A stretch of 12,986 bases of DNA from an uncultured Oscillospiraceae bacterium (GTDB lineage: Bacteria > Bacillota > Clostridia > Oscillospirales > Oscillospiraceae): the NCBI GenBank assembly GCA_900752305.1, contig CAADUV010000278.1:1-12986 (forward strand). Direction: 5' to 3'. Within the stretch, counting starts at the first letter, position 1; the number at the start of each line of letters is the position of its first letter. The position numbers were made by a program, and so were the translations under genes. Below, one piece after another: positions 1 through 7,197 of the stretch. The notes below the pieces were generated by a model, which was not told where the DNA came from, searched no databases, and saw nothing but the letters and a program-made list of their open reading frames with translations.

Positions 1-1
1 A

Positions 2-1111
2 GCCACCAGCACCGCAGCCACCAGCGGTGCTACCGATACCAAGCCCACCGGCGCTGCCTTCAAGATCGGCGGGACTGCTCCCCTGACCCGCGCTGCTGCT
101 ATCTATGGCAACGCTGCAAAGAACGGCGCAGCCATCGCTGTGGAAGAGATCAACGCTGCCGGCGGCGACATTCAGTTCGACCTGCGTTACGAAGACGACG
201 TGAACGACCCTGAAAAAGCCATCAACGCTTACAACACCCTGAAGGACTGGGGAATGCAGATCTCCCTGGGTTCCGTCACCACCAAGCCCTGCGAAGCTAC
301 CTCTACGGAAACCTATTCCGACCGTATCTTCGCCCTGACTCCCTCCGCTTCCTCCAAGGCTGTCATCGAGCGCAAGGACAACCAGTATCAGATGTGCTTC
401 ATGGACCCCAACCAGGGCTCCGCATCCGCACAGTACATCTCTGAAAAGAAGCTGGGCACCAAGATCGCGATCATCTGGAAGAACGATGACGTTTATTCCA
501 AGGGCATCTATCAGACCTTCACCGAAAAGGCAAAGGAACTGAAGCTGGAGATCGTCTCCGAGACCACCTTCGCTGACGGCAACGACACCGACTTCTCCGT
601 CCAGATCACCGACGCAAAGGACAAGGGCGCTGACCTGATTTTCCTGCCCATGTACTATCAGCCCGCATCCCTGATCCTGGCTCAGGCCAGCTCCATGGGT
701 TATGAACCCAAGTTCTTCGGCGTGGACGGCATGGACGGCATCCTGACCCAGGAAGGCTTCGACAAGAAGCTGGCAGAAGGCGTCATGCTGCTGACCCCCT
801 TCAACGCAGACTCCAAGGACGAAAAGACCCAGGCATTTGTGAAGAAGTATCAGGACAAGTTCGGCGAAGTCCCCAACCAGTTCGCAGCAGACGGCTACGA
901 CTGCATCTACGCTTACAAGCAGGCTCTGGAAGCGGCAAAGGCTACCCCCGACATGAGCGCCAGCGACCTGTGCGACGCCATGATCAAGCAGTTCTCCACC
1001 ATGACCTTCGACGGCCTGACCGGCGCCGGCATGAAGTGGGACAAGGGTGCTGTCTCCAAGGAGCCCAAGGGCATGAAGATCGAGAACGGCGCCTATGTTG
1101 GCCTGGACTAA
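2..1111 (+). CDS. livJ: Branched-chain amino-acid ABC transporter substrate-binding lipoprotein, 5' end missing
   Basis: This is the 3' part (369 codons) of a type 1 periplasmic-binding-fold protein (LivJ/LivK family), which captures leucine, isoleucine or valine outside the cell and delivers it to LivHM. The frame is open from the left edge, so the true start, signal peptide and lipobox lie outside the window. The GTG at 140 is internal, because family-typical sequence (FKIGGTAPLTRAAAIYGNAA) precedes it. The visible N-terminus is a Thr/Ala/Ser-rich linker of about 20 residues, as expected just after a lipid-anchored cysteine. Family features include AIAVEEINAAGG near the start, a mid-protein segment KIAIIWKNDDVYSKG, and a C-terminal GYDCIYAYKQALEAA stretch. 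The livHMGF genes follow on the same strand, which supports the assignment. The exact ligand cannot be read from the sequence; related proteins also bind other amino acids or amides. Confidence 0.93.
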   Translation, partial: ATSTAATSGATDTKPTGAAFKIGGTAPLTRAAAIYGNAAKNGAAIAVEEINAAGGDIQFDLRYEDDVNDPEKAINAYNTLKDWGMQISLGSVTTKPCEATSTETYSDRIFALTPSASSKAVIERKDNQYQMCFMDPNQGSASAQYISEKKLGTKIAIIWKNDDVYSKGIYQTFTEKAKELKLEIVSETTFADGNDTDFSVQITDAKDKGADLIFLPMYYQPASLILAQASSMGYEPKFFGVDGMDGILTQEGFDKKLAEGVMLLTPFNADSKDEKTQAFVKKYQDKFGEVPNQFAADGYDCIYAYKQALEAAKATPDMSASDLCDAMIKQFSTMTFDGLTGAGMKWDKGAVSKEPKGMKIENGAYVGLD

Positions 1112-1190
1112 TTTCCTCTGATCCAAACAGCAATCCGGTAATGGCCAGAGCGTGACACACACGCCCTCGGCATCCGGCCACGGTATCTGG

Positions 1191-1218
1191 GCTGGGGCAG
1201 CCTTCGGGCGGCCCCGGC
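1191..1218 (+). other. GC-rich tetraloop hairpin in the livJ-livH spacer
   Basis: The outer arms GCTGGGGC (1191-1198) and GCCCCGGC (1211-1218) pair with one G-T wobble. Inside them GCC-TTCG-GGC (1200-1209) closes with a UUCG-type tetraloop. A smaller hairpin, GCGTG-ACACA-CACGC, lies just upstream at 1150-1164. No T-tract follows, so this is not an intrinsic terminator. The likely role, by inference, is to protect the 3' end of the livJ mRNA or to act as a processing barrier. Confidence 0.6.
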
Positions 1219-1233
1219 CTGTTCCGGGTCGTG

Positions 1234-1287
1234 CAGTGCGCAACTGAAAGGGATTGGACAGCGCCGATCCTTTTCGTTTGCGCACTG
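1234..1287 (+). other. Long stem-loop between livJ and livH
   Basis: A perfect 10-bp outer stem, CAGTGCGCAA (1234-1243) with TTGCGCACTG (1278-1287), continues after small bulges into a second stem of about 9 bp (1246-1254 with 1267-1275). The loop is about 12 nt. No run of T follows, so full termination is unlikely. In binding-protein transporter operons such spacer hairpins often let the binding-protein message accumulate above the permease message. That role is inferred here, not shown. Confidence 0.65.
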
Positions 1288-1339
1288 AAGTGATTTGTGA
1301 GAGTAAGTAAAGATAGAACATGTAAGGAGTTAAACTGCG

Positions 1340-2221
1340 ATGACCTTTCTCAATTTCCTGATCAATGGGATCAGTTTGGGCAGTATCTATGCCATCATCG
1401 CGCTGGGCTACACCATGGTGTACGGCATCGCCAAAATGCTGAACTTCGCCCATGGTGACGTCATCATGGTCGGCGCGTATGTGTGCTTCTACGCCATTTC
1501 CAGCTTCAACCTGCCCCCCCTGGTGGGCATCCTGTTGGCGATGATCGTCTGTACCCTCCTGGGTATGCTCATCGAACGCCTGGCCTACAAGCCCCTCCGT
1601 GCTGCCCCCTCCCTGGCCGTGCTCATCACCGCCATCGGCGTCAGCTACTTCCTCCAGAACGCAGCCCTGCTGCTCTGGTCCCCCAACCCCAAGGTCTTCC
1701 CCTCCATCTTCGGCAAGGGCAGACTGAGCCTCTTCGGCGGTGAACTGGCCATCCCCTATGTCACCGGTATCGCCATCGTCATCTGCATCGTCATCATGCT
1801 GGCTCTGACCTTCTTCACCAGCAAGACCAAGATGGGCAAGGCCATGCGCGCCTGCTCCGAGGACAAGGGTGCCGCGCAGCTCATGGGCATCAACGTCAAC
1901 GCCACCATCTCCACCACCTTCGCCATCGGCTCCGGTCTGGCGGCCATCGCAGGCGTCCTGCTCTGCTCCGCCTATCCCACCCTGGTGCCCACCACCGGCT
2001 CCATGCCTGGCATCAAGGCCTTCACCGCAGCCGTTTTCGGCGGCATCGGATCCATCCCCGGCGCTCTGCTGGGCGGCCTGCTCATGGGCATCATCGAAAT
2101 TTTCGCCAAAGCCTACATCTCCACCCAGCTCTCTGACGCCGTCATGTTCGTCGTCCTCATCATCGTCCTGCTGTTCAAGCCGGCTGGTCTGCTGGGCAAA
2201 GAGATCCGTGAGAAAGTGTGA
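1340..2221 (+). CDS. livH: Branched-chain amino-acid ABC transporter permease LivH
   Basis: This 293-residue integral membrane protein is one of the two permease subunits forming the translocation channel of the Liv importer. The N-terminal family signature is clear: GISLGSIYAIIALGYTMVYG followed by LNFAHGD (about residues 35-40). The cytoplasmic EAA-type loop that docks the ATPase is MGKAMRACSEDKGAAQLMGI (about 165-184), followed by an Ala/Gly-rich helix, AGVLL, and FGGIGSIPGALLGG near 233-246. Hydrophobic segments fill most of the length, as expected for about eight membrane spans. The start ATG has AAGGAG at 1324-1329 with a 10-nt spacing. Length matches the family (about 290-310 residues). 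The gene follows livJ after a hairpin-rich 228-nt spacer and ends 10 nt before livM. Confidence 0.95.
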   Translation: MTFLNFLINGISLGSIYAIIALGYTMVYGIAKMLNFAHGDVIMVGAYVCFYAISSFNLPPLVGILLAMIVCTLLGMLIERLAYKPLRAAPSLAVLITAIGVSYFLQNAALLLWSPNPKVFPSIFGKGRLSLFGGELAIPYVTGIAIVICIVIMLALTFFTSKTKMGKAMRACSEDKGAAQLMGINVNATISTTFAIGSGLAAIAGVLLCSAYPTLVPTTGSMPGIKAFTAAVFGGIGSIPGALLGGLLMGIIEIFAKAYISTQLSDAVMFVVLIIVLLFKPAGLLGKEIREKV

Positions 2222-2231
2222 GGTGGAAAAG

Positions 2232-3290
2232 ATGAAAAAGCTGAATATGAACAAAACCACCCGCAAAAACTACCTGACCTACGGCCTGGTCATCGTGGCC
2301 TTCGTCATCATCCAGATCTTCATGGGCGCTATCCCCGCCACCCTGAAGGGGATGCTGGTGCCCATCTGTGCCTACGTCATCATGGCCATCTCCCTGAACC
2401 TGACCGTCGGCGTCCTGGGTGAGCTGTCCCTGGGCCACGCCGGCTTCATGAGCGTGGGCGCCTTCACCGGCACCACCGTGGCCATCATGCTCCAGGACGT
2501 CATCCCCAGCGGCGGCATCCGCCTGCTCATCGCCGTCATCGTCGCCACCCTCTTCGGCGCCCTGGCTGGGTTCCTCATCGGTATCCCCGTTCTGCGTTTG
2601 CAGGGTGACTATCTGGCCATCGTCACCTTGGCCTTCGGTGAGATCATCAAGAGCATCTTCAATAACCTCTACCTGGGCATGGACAGCAAGGGTCTCCACG
2701 CCAGCCTGCTCAGCGATAAGACCAACCTGGCCGAGGACGGCAAAATGCTCATCAACGGCCCCATGGGCATCGGCGGCATTCAGAAGATCTCCACCTTCAC
2801 CGCCGGTTTCATCATGATTATGCTCACGCTGATCGTGGTCTTCCACCTCATCAACAGCCGCACCGGCCGCACCATCATGGCCATCCGGGACAACCGCATC
2901 GCCGCGGAGAGCGTGGGCGTCAACGTCACCACCCATAAGATGACCGCCTTTGTCATCTCCGCCGCTATGGCAGGTGCAGCAGGCCCCTTGTTCGCCATGA
3001 ACTATTCCACCATCGTGGCCAATAAGTTCGACTTCAACACCTCCATCCTCATCCTGGTCTTCGTCGTCCTGGGCGGCCAGGGCAATATGCTCGGCTCCAT
3101 CATCGCCGCCGCTGTCCTGACCATCCTGCCCGAAGCACTCCGTGAGTACTCCGACTACCGTATGCTGGTCTACGCCATCCTCCTGATCGTCATGATGTTG
3201 GCCACCAACAACCCCACCATCAAGGGCTTCCTGGAGAACGTGAAGAACAAGATCACCCACAAAGATACGAAAGAAAAGGAGGGCGTTTGA
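2232..3290 (+). CDS. livM: Branched-chain amino-acid ABC transporter permease LivM
   Basis: This is the 352-residue second permease subunit of the Liv importer. Key landmarks are LNLTVGVLGELSLGHAGF (about 55-72), typical of LivM; the docking loop SRTGRTIMAIRDNRIAAESV (about 209-228); and the GGQGNMLGSIIAA segment (about 281-293). The chosen ATG at 2232 has an AGGTGG ribosome binding site at 2221-2226, overlapping the livH stop. The in-frame ATG at 2247 lacks a comparable site. The reading frame stays open far upstream (to 1869) inside livH, but that part reads as low-complexity shadow sequence, so the longer version is rejected. A lysine-rich C-terminal tail precedes livG. The AAGGAGG serving livG lies inside the last codons of livM, suggesting coupled translation. 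Confidence 0.95.
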   Translation: MKKLNMNKTTRKNYLTYGLVIVAFVIIQIFMGAIPATLKGMLVPICAYVIMAISLNLTVGVLGELSLGHAGFMSVGAFTGTTVAIMLQDVIPSGGIRLLIAVIVATLFGALAGFLIGIPVLRLQGDYLAIVTLAFGEIIKSIFNNLYLGMDSKGLHASLLSDKTNLAEDGKMLINGPMGIGGIQKISTFTAGFIMIMLTLIVVFHLINSRTGRTIMAIRDNRIAAESVGVNVTTHKMTAFVISAAMAGAAGPLFAMNYSTIVANKFDFNTSILILVFVVLGGQGNMLGSIIAAAVLTILPEALREYSDYRMLVYAILLIVMMLATNNPTIKGFLENVKNKITHKDTKEKEGV

Positions 3291-3291
3291 G

Positions 3292-4128
3292 ATGACGACA
3301 CCGAAACTGGTACCCGTCCCTTCCAAGAACATGGTCCCGGAACGTGACGTAGATAAACCCCCCGTGCTGGAATGTATCAACCTGGGCATCACCTTCGGCG
3401 GCCTGAAGGCGGTGCAGGACTTCAACCTGGGCATCGGTCAGACCGAGATCGCCGGTCTCATCGGCCCCAACGGCGCAGGCAAGACCACCGTCTTTAACCT
3501 GCTCACCAAGGTCTACCAGCCCACCACCGGCTCCATCCTGCTCAACGGGCAGGACATCCAGAGCATGGATACCGCCCACGTCAACCGTGCCGGTATTGCC
3601 CGTACCTTCCAGAACATCCGCCTGTTCTCCAACCTGACTGTGGAGGAGAACGTGAAGGTGGCCATGAACAACCAGATGCACTACAATATGATCAGCAGCC
3701 TCTTCCGCCTGCCCAGCTACTGGAGGGAGGAGAAGGAAGCCCACGAGAAGGCTCTGGAACTGCTGTCCATCTTCAACATGGAGAACGAGGCCAATGTCAA
3801 GGCCGGCTCGCTGCCCTATGGCGCACAGCGCCGTCTGGAAATCGTCCGCGCCCTAGCCACGAAACCCCGTCTGTTGCTGCTGGACGAACCGGCCGCCGGT
3901 ATGAACCCGTCTGAAACCTCCGAGCTGATGGAGAATATCAGAAAGATTCGTGACACCTTCCAGATCGCAGTCATGCTCATCGAGCATGATATGAACCTGG
4001 TCATGAACATCTGCGAAGGCATTTGTGTGCTGAACTTCGGCAAGGTCATCGCCAAGGGCACCCCCAAAGAGATCCAGGCCAACCCTGCGGTCATTGAAGC
4101 CTATCTGGGCAAGAAGAAGGAGGCGTGA
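3292..4128 (+). CDS. livG: Branched-chain amino-acid ABC transporter ATP-binding protein LivG
   Basis: This 278-residue cytoplasmic ATPase subunit powers the importer together with LivF. Visible motifs are Walker A GPNGAGKT (residues 58-65), the Q-loop region RTFQNIRLF (about 104-112), the ABC signature in its LivG form LPYGAQRRLEIVRAL (174-188), Walker B RLLLLDEP (193-200) and the H-loop histidine in LIEHD (about 232). Family members usually begin with the strand that corresponds here to LECINLGITFGG, so this protein carries roughly 25 extra N-terminal residues rich in Pro, Lys and Val. The ATG at 3292 has AAGGAGG (3277-3283) at 8-nt spacing. The alternative ATG at 3331 would remove half of the extension but has no good ribosome binding site. 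It starts 1 nt after livM ends. Confidence 0.95.
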   Translation: MTTPKLVPVPSKNMVPERDVDKPPVLECINLGITFGGLKAVQDFNLGIGQTEIAGLIGPNGAGKTTVFNLLTKVYQPTTGSILLNGQDIQSMDTAHVNRAGIARTFQNIRLFSNLTVEENVKVAMNNQMHYNMISSLFRLPSYWREEKEAHEKALELLSIFNMENEANVKAGSLPYGAQRRLEIVRALATKPRLLLLDEPAAGMNPSETSELMENIRKIRDTFQIAVMLIEHDMNLVMNICEGICVLNFGKVIAKGTPKEIQANPAVIEAYLGKKKEA

Positions 4129-4130
4129 CG

Positions 4131-4838
4131 ATGGGAGCGATTTTAACGGTTGATAACATCAACGTCTACTATGGCAGCATCCATGCCATCAAGGGTATTT
4201 CCTTTGAAGTCAACGCCGGCGAGATCGTCACCCTGATCGGTGCCAACGGCGCAGGCAAATCCACCACCCTGAACACCATCTCCGGCCTGCTTCGCAGCCG
4301 GACTGGCTCCATCCACTTCAACGGCGAGGACCTGGGCAAGCTGCCCCCCCACAAGACCCTCTCCAAGGGTCTGGCACTGGTTCCCGAAGGACGGCGCATC
4401 TTCCTGCAGATGACCGTCCAGGAGAACCTGGATATGGGCGCTTATATCCGCAAGAACAACATCAAGCCGGAGCTGGATATGGTCTACGACTACTTTCCCC
4501 GCTTGAAGGAACGTTCCAAGCAGGTGGCAGGCACCCTGTCCGGCGGCGAACAGCAGATGCTGGCCATGGGTCGTGCCCTCATGAGCAAGCCCAAGGTCAT
4601 CATGCTGGACGAACCGTCCATGGGTCTGGCACCCATCCTGGTGGAGGAGATCTTTAAGATCATCAAGCACCTCCACGAGGCCGGTACCACCATCCTGTTG
4701 GTGGAACAGAACGCCCAAGCTGCCCTGTCCGTGGCTGACCGTGGCTACGTCATGGAGACCGGCAAGATCGTCGCCTCCGGCACCGGCGCAGAGCTGCTGG
4801 ATTCCCCGGCCATCAAGAAGGCGTATCTGGGCGGTTAA
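4131..4838 (+). CDS. livF: Branched-chain amino-acid ABC transporter ATP-binding protein LivF
   Basis: This 235-residue ATPase is the partner of LivG. Motifs are Walker A GANGAGKS (37-44), ABC signature LSGGEQQ (136-142), Walker B VIMLDEP (156-162) and VEQN (191-194). In the last motif a glutamine sits where most ABC ATPases have the H-loop histidine, which is a normal LivF feature. Length matches E. coli LivF (237). The start was set at ATG 4131, which has AAGGAGG (4117-4123) at 7-nt spacing. The GTG at 4125 overlaps the livG stop but lies only 1 nt from the ribosome binding site. This is the last gene of the liv operon; a strong terminator begins 32 nt after its stop. Confidence 0.95.
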   Translation: MGAILTVDNINVYYGSIHAIKGISFEVNAGEIVTLIGANGAGKSTTLNTISGLLRSRTGSIHFNGEDLGKLPPHKTLSKGLALVPEGRRIFLQMTVQENLDMGAYIRKNNIKPELDMVYDYFPRLKERSKQVAGTLSGGEQQMLAMGRALMSKPKVIMLDEPSMGLAPILVEEIFKIIKHLHEAGTTILLVEQNAQAALSVADRGYVMETGKIVASGTGAELLDSPAIKKAYLGG

Positions 4839-4870
4839 GGCTCAGGGAGAAAATTTCCGTACATCCAACG

Positions 4871-4916
4871 AAAGAACGCTGTAGCGCGCTTTTGTGGCGC
4901 GTTACAGCGTTCTTTT
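4871..4916 (+). terminator. Rho-independent terminator of the liv operon
   Basis: The arms AAAGAACGCTGTA(G)CGCGC (4871-4889) and GCGCG(T)TACAGCGTTCTTT (4897-4915) pair almost perfectly over 19 positions around a short loop, followed by a T-rich tail. The A-rich foot also lets it work weakly in the other direction. It lies 32 nt after livF. Confidence 0.92.
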
Positions 4917-5006
4917 CTGTGCGGCTGCATTCCAGTCCGGTCAGACTTCCCAGGCATGGGGAACAGGCATCCCTGCTGAAGCCGAGAACGGGGTGGGGAA
5001 GGCATA

Positions 5007-5038
5007 AAAAATCCTCCGTAGCGATACGGAGGATTTTT
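5007..5038 (-). terminator. Rho-independent terminator of metQ
   Basis: A perfect 14-bp stem with arms 5007-5020 and 5025-5038 (core ATCCTCCGTA / TACGGAGGAT) has a 4-nt loop GCGA. It is flanked by A-run and T-run on either side and so is potentially bidirectional. On the minus strand it starts 18 nt after the metQ stop and ends in a T-run. The roughly 90 nt between this and the liv terminator (4917-5006) shows no recognisable feature. Confidence 0.92.
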
Positions 5039-5055
5039 AGATGGGGCAGATTCGA

Positions 5056-5928
5056 TCAGAATACGGGGACCACAGCACCGCCATAGGTGTTGTTGATGTA
5101 ATCACGGATGGTGTCGGATTCCAGAGCCTTGACCAGTGCCTGGATGGCTTCGTTCTTTTCGTTGCCTTCCTTGACAGCGACCACGTTCACATAAGCGGTA
5201 GCAGCATCGCCGTCCTTGGATTCCACGGCCAGAGCGTCAGCGACCTTCAGACCAGCGTCGATGGCATAGTTGCCGTTGATGACGGCCAGGTCAACGTCCT
5301 TCAGACGGGTGGGGATCTGAGCGGCTTCCAGCTCCAGGATTTCCAGGTTCTTCTTGTTTTCCTTGATGTCCAGCTTGGTGGCGTTGATGCCCACACCGTC
5401 AGCCAGCTTGATCAGACCTTCCTGCTGGAGCAGCAGCAGAGCGCGGGCTTCGTTGGTGGCATCGTTGGGGACAGCGATCTGAGCGCCGTCGGGCAGGTCA
5501 GCGATGGAAGCGGTCTTGCCAGCATAGAGGCCGAAGGGTTCGTAGTGGACTTCTGCCACGCTTGCCAGATGGGTGCCGTTGTCCTTGTTGTAGTTGTTCA
5601 TGTAGGTGATGTGCTGGAAGTAGTTGGCGTCCAGAGAGCCGTCTTCCACCGCGTCATTGGGGGTGTTGTAGTCGTTGTATTCCACGATGTCCAGGGTGAT
5701 GCCTTCCTTAGCCAGGATGGGCTTGACCTGTTCCAGGATCTCAGCGTGGGGAGCGGGGGTAGCGCCCACCTTCAGGGTGGTGCCGGAAGCAGGGGTGCTG
5801 GTGGCAGCGCTGGTAGCGGCATCAGCGGGGGTGGAGCTGGTAGCGGGAGCCTTGGAGCCACCGCCGCAAGCGGCCAGAGACAGGCAGGTCACGACGGACA
5901 GTGCCAGAGCGAACAGTCTTTTTTTCAT
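5056..5928 (-). CDS. metQ: D/L-methionine ABC transporter substrate-binding lipoprotein MetQ (NlpA family)
   Basis: This 290-residue lipoprotein binds methionine outside the membrane and feeds MetI/MetN. The N-terminus MKKRLFALALSVVTC ends in the lipobox LAAC, with the lipidated cysteine at residue 21. A Ser/Thr/Ala/Pro-rich linker of about 30 residues follows. The NlpA/MetQ core then begins with KVGATPAPHAEIL and continues with VEYNDYNTPNDAV, LDANYFQH and a PNDATNEARAL stretch, all family hallmarks. Of several in-frame starts, ATG 5928 is preferred: AAGGAG (5943-5938) lies 9 nt upstream, whereas ATG 5934 would sit only 3 nt from it. The longer start at 5973 would put 15 charged residues before the signal peptide. 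The gene lies downstream of metNI on the same strand but has its own promoter and T-box leader. Confidence 0.95.
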   Translation of the reverse strand: MKKRLFALALSVVTCLSLAACGGGSKAPATSSTPADAATSAATSTPASGTTLKVGATPAPHAEILEQVKPILAKEGITLDIVEYNDYNTPNDAVEDGSLDANYFQHITYMNNYNKDNGTHLASVAEVHYEPFGLYAGKTASIADLPDGAQIAVPNDATNEARALLLLQQEGLIKLADGVGINATKLDIKENKKNLEILELEAAQIPTRLKDVDLAVINGNYAIDAGLKVADALAVESKDGDAATAYVNVVAVKEGNEKNEAIQALVKALESDTIRDYINNTYGGAVVPVF

Positions 5929-6030
5929 TTTCATTTTCTCCTTTTCATTAAAATGGTTTGCATGGAATGACAATGCTATGTGAACCGCCTAGGGCGGAAC
6001 CAAACAAATGGAAACATAGACCAGGGCAAT

Positions 6031-6061
6031 AAAAAACGCCCTCGACAACCTGTCAAGGACG
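6031..6061 (-). terminator. Regulated terminator of the metQ T-box
   Basis: The arms CGTCCTTGACA (6061-6051) and TGTCGAGGGCG (6047-6037) form 11 pairs (two G-T) around the loop GGT and are followed directly by TTTTTT (6036-6031). The 5' arm contains the CCTTG needed by the antiterminator, which makes this a conditional terminator. Confidence 0.94.
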
Positions 6062-6322
6062 AAAGCGCAGCTTCGTGGTACCACCTTGGTTCGTCGAAGC
6101 CTCACAGCTCCGACCTCAGAGAGTGCGGGACGATGTGTCCGATACTCCTGCGCGCTGACGGGCGCACCCGGCGCGGCCTAAGTTTGACCCTCAGTCGCGC
6201 GGCTCCAAGACCATGTTCTGTGTGGCGCTCCGTGCCTGTTCCCAGCTGCCCAGGCTCTCTGTACCGTACTTCCACACGTACTCTTCTCTTCATTGCCTTT
6301 GAATCATTATTTTGGATTCGTT
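6031..6322 (-). promoter_or_regulatory. T-box riboswitch (methionine, AUG specifier) controlling metQ
   Basis: Read on the minus strand, the leader has every expected T-box element. Stem I runs from about 6297 to 6201, with a base GGC..AAGA / TCTT..GCC, the GAAGAGAAGAGTAC side of the specifier loop, the helix GTGTGG / CCACAC and the distal ACAGAGAGC motif. The specifier loop contains GAACATGG, whose ATG at 6214-6212 is the methionine codon. The conserved T-box sequence AAGGTGGTACCACG is at 6087-6074. It forms the antiterminator: CAAGG (6088-6084) pairs with CCTTG (6058-6054), leaving the TGGTACC bulge that meets the tRNA acceptor end. That 3' strand is also part of the terminator 5' arm, so the two folds exclude each other. 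Uncharged tRNA-Met is expected to allow read-through into metQ about 100 nt downstream. Confidence 0.95.
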
Positions 6323-6329
6323 GGCATTA

Positions 6330-6358
6330 AATTTACCACAGAATGCCACCGGTGTCAA
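6330..6358 (-). promoter_or_regulatory. Promoter of the metQ T-box transcript
   Basis: A perfect -35 box TTGACA (6358-6353), a 17-nt spacer and a -10 box TAAATT (6335-6330) place the transcription start near 6322, about 25 nt before T-box stem I. It begins only 17 nt after the metI terminator, so metQ is a separate transcription unit. Confidence 0.85.
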
Positions 6359-6375
6359 TGGGAGCTTTTGCCCAG

Positions 6376-6413
6376 AAAAAGAGTGGGCAAGGGGCAAACC
6401 TTGTCCACTCTTT
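6376..6413 (-). terminator. Rho-independent terminator of metNI
   Basis: On the minus strand AAAGAGTGG-A-CAAGG pairs with CCTTG-C-CCACTCTTT across one A/C mismatch around a 6-nt loop, and the T-run TTTTT ends it. It starts 7 nt after the metI stop and separates metNI from the metQ promoter. Confidence 0.9.
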
Positions 6414-6420
6414 ACAAAAA

Positions 6421-7197
6421 TCAGGTTTCGTCGTTGGCTTTTGCCTGACCGGTGCCACGCTTGCCCCGTTTCCGGGTCTTGGTGTTGCGGCGATCGAGCC
6501 GGTTGGCGGTGTGGGTGCCCAGGGACTGGAAGATCTGCACCATGATGACCAGCAGGATGACGGACACGTACAGCACCAGGTACATCCGGCGCTGATAGCC
6601 GTTGTTGATGGCCAAGCTGCCCAGGCCGCCGCCGCCGATGGCCGCGGACATAGCGCCGTAGCCCAGGATAGTGATGAAGGCGGTGGTGAAGCCGTTGATG
6701 AGGGAGGGCAGCGCTTCGGGGAGCATCACCTTGAAGGTGATCTGCATGGGGGTACAGCCCATGGCCTGTGCTGCCTCCAAAATGCCGTGGTCAGACTCCC
6801 GCAGGGAAGCCTCCACCAGACGGGCCACGAAGGGGAAGGCGGCCACCACCAGGGGGATGATGGACGCGACGGTGCCCACGCTGGTGCCGATGATGACCCG
6901 GGAGAGGGGGATGACCAGCACCATCAGGATGAGGAAGGGCACGGAGCGGAGCAGGTTGACGATGACGTTGATGACCCGCATGAGGAGGCGGGGCAGGGGA
7001 CGGACGCCGTCCGGCTCACCGGTGACCAGGATGATGCCCAGAGGCAGGCCGATGACGTAGGCGAAGAAGGTGGACAGGACGGTGGAGTAGAAGGTCTCCC
7101 AGATGTCCTTGAGCAGGCTGGCTTCCAGATAGGCCAGCTGCTGGCTGACGACGGTGGAACCGAAGAGTGTGCCGAAAAATTCATCCATGATAGTCAC
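6421..7197 (-). CDS. metI: D-methionine ABC transporter permease MetI
   Basis: This 258-residue inner-membrane permease forms the methionine channel as a homodimer. The binding-protein-dependent transport fold is clear: several hydrophobic segments, a TVVSTF-like region (ETFYSTVLSTFFAYVIGLPL, about 34-53), RSVPFLILM (about 84-92), the EAA loop EAAQAMGCTPMQI ending in LPEALP (about 141-164) and GYGAMSAAIGGGGLG (about 179-193). The C-terminus carries about 30 extra residues, strongly basic (RRNTKTRKRGKRG), beyond the usual 215-230. The GTG at 7197 sits near GGAGGAGG (7208-7201) and overlaps metN by 17 nt. The ATG at 7188 (MDEFFG) is the alternative, with an 8-nt overlap and a longer spacing. 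Overlap means translational coupling to metN. Confidence 0.94.
   Translation of the reverse strand: MTIMDEFFGTLFGSTVVSQQLAYLEASLLKDIWETFYSTVLSTFFAYVIGLPLGIILVTGEPDGVRPLPRLLMRVINVIVNLLRSVPFLILMVLVIPLSRVIIGTSVGTVASIIPLVVAAFPFVARLVEASLRESDHGILEAAQAMGCTPMQITFKVMLPEALPSLINGFTTAFITILGYGAMSAAIGGGGLGSLAINNGYQRRMYLVLYVSVILLVIMVQIFQSLGTHTANRLDRRNTKTRKRGKRGTGQAKANDET

Noticed and set aside
1869..2231. N-terminal extension of livM reaching back into livH
   Set aside because: The added 121 codons are Ser/Pro-rich out-of-frame livH sequence. A proper start with a ribosome binding site exists at 2232.
2175..3434. 419-codon minus-strand open frame opposite livM
   Set aside because: It is antisense to livM, and its translation is Asp/Gly/His-rich low-complexity sequence with no domain. 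GC-rich codon usage of livM keeps this frame open.
5041..5970. 309-codon + strand open frame opposite metQ
   Set aside because: It is the complement of a clear MetQ gene, starts within the terminator tail and has Gly/Val/Gln-rich non-protein-like composition.
5980..6330. Small open frames on both strands between metI and metQ
   Set aside because: The region is fully explained by the promoter and T-box leader, and neither translation resembles a protein.
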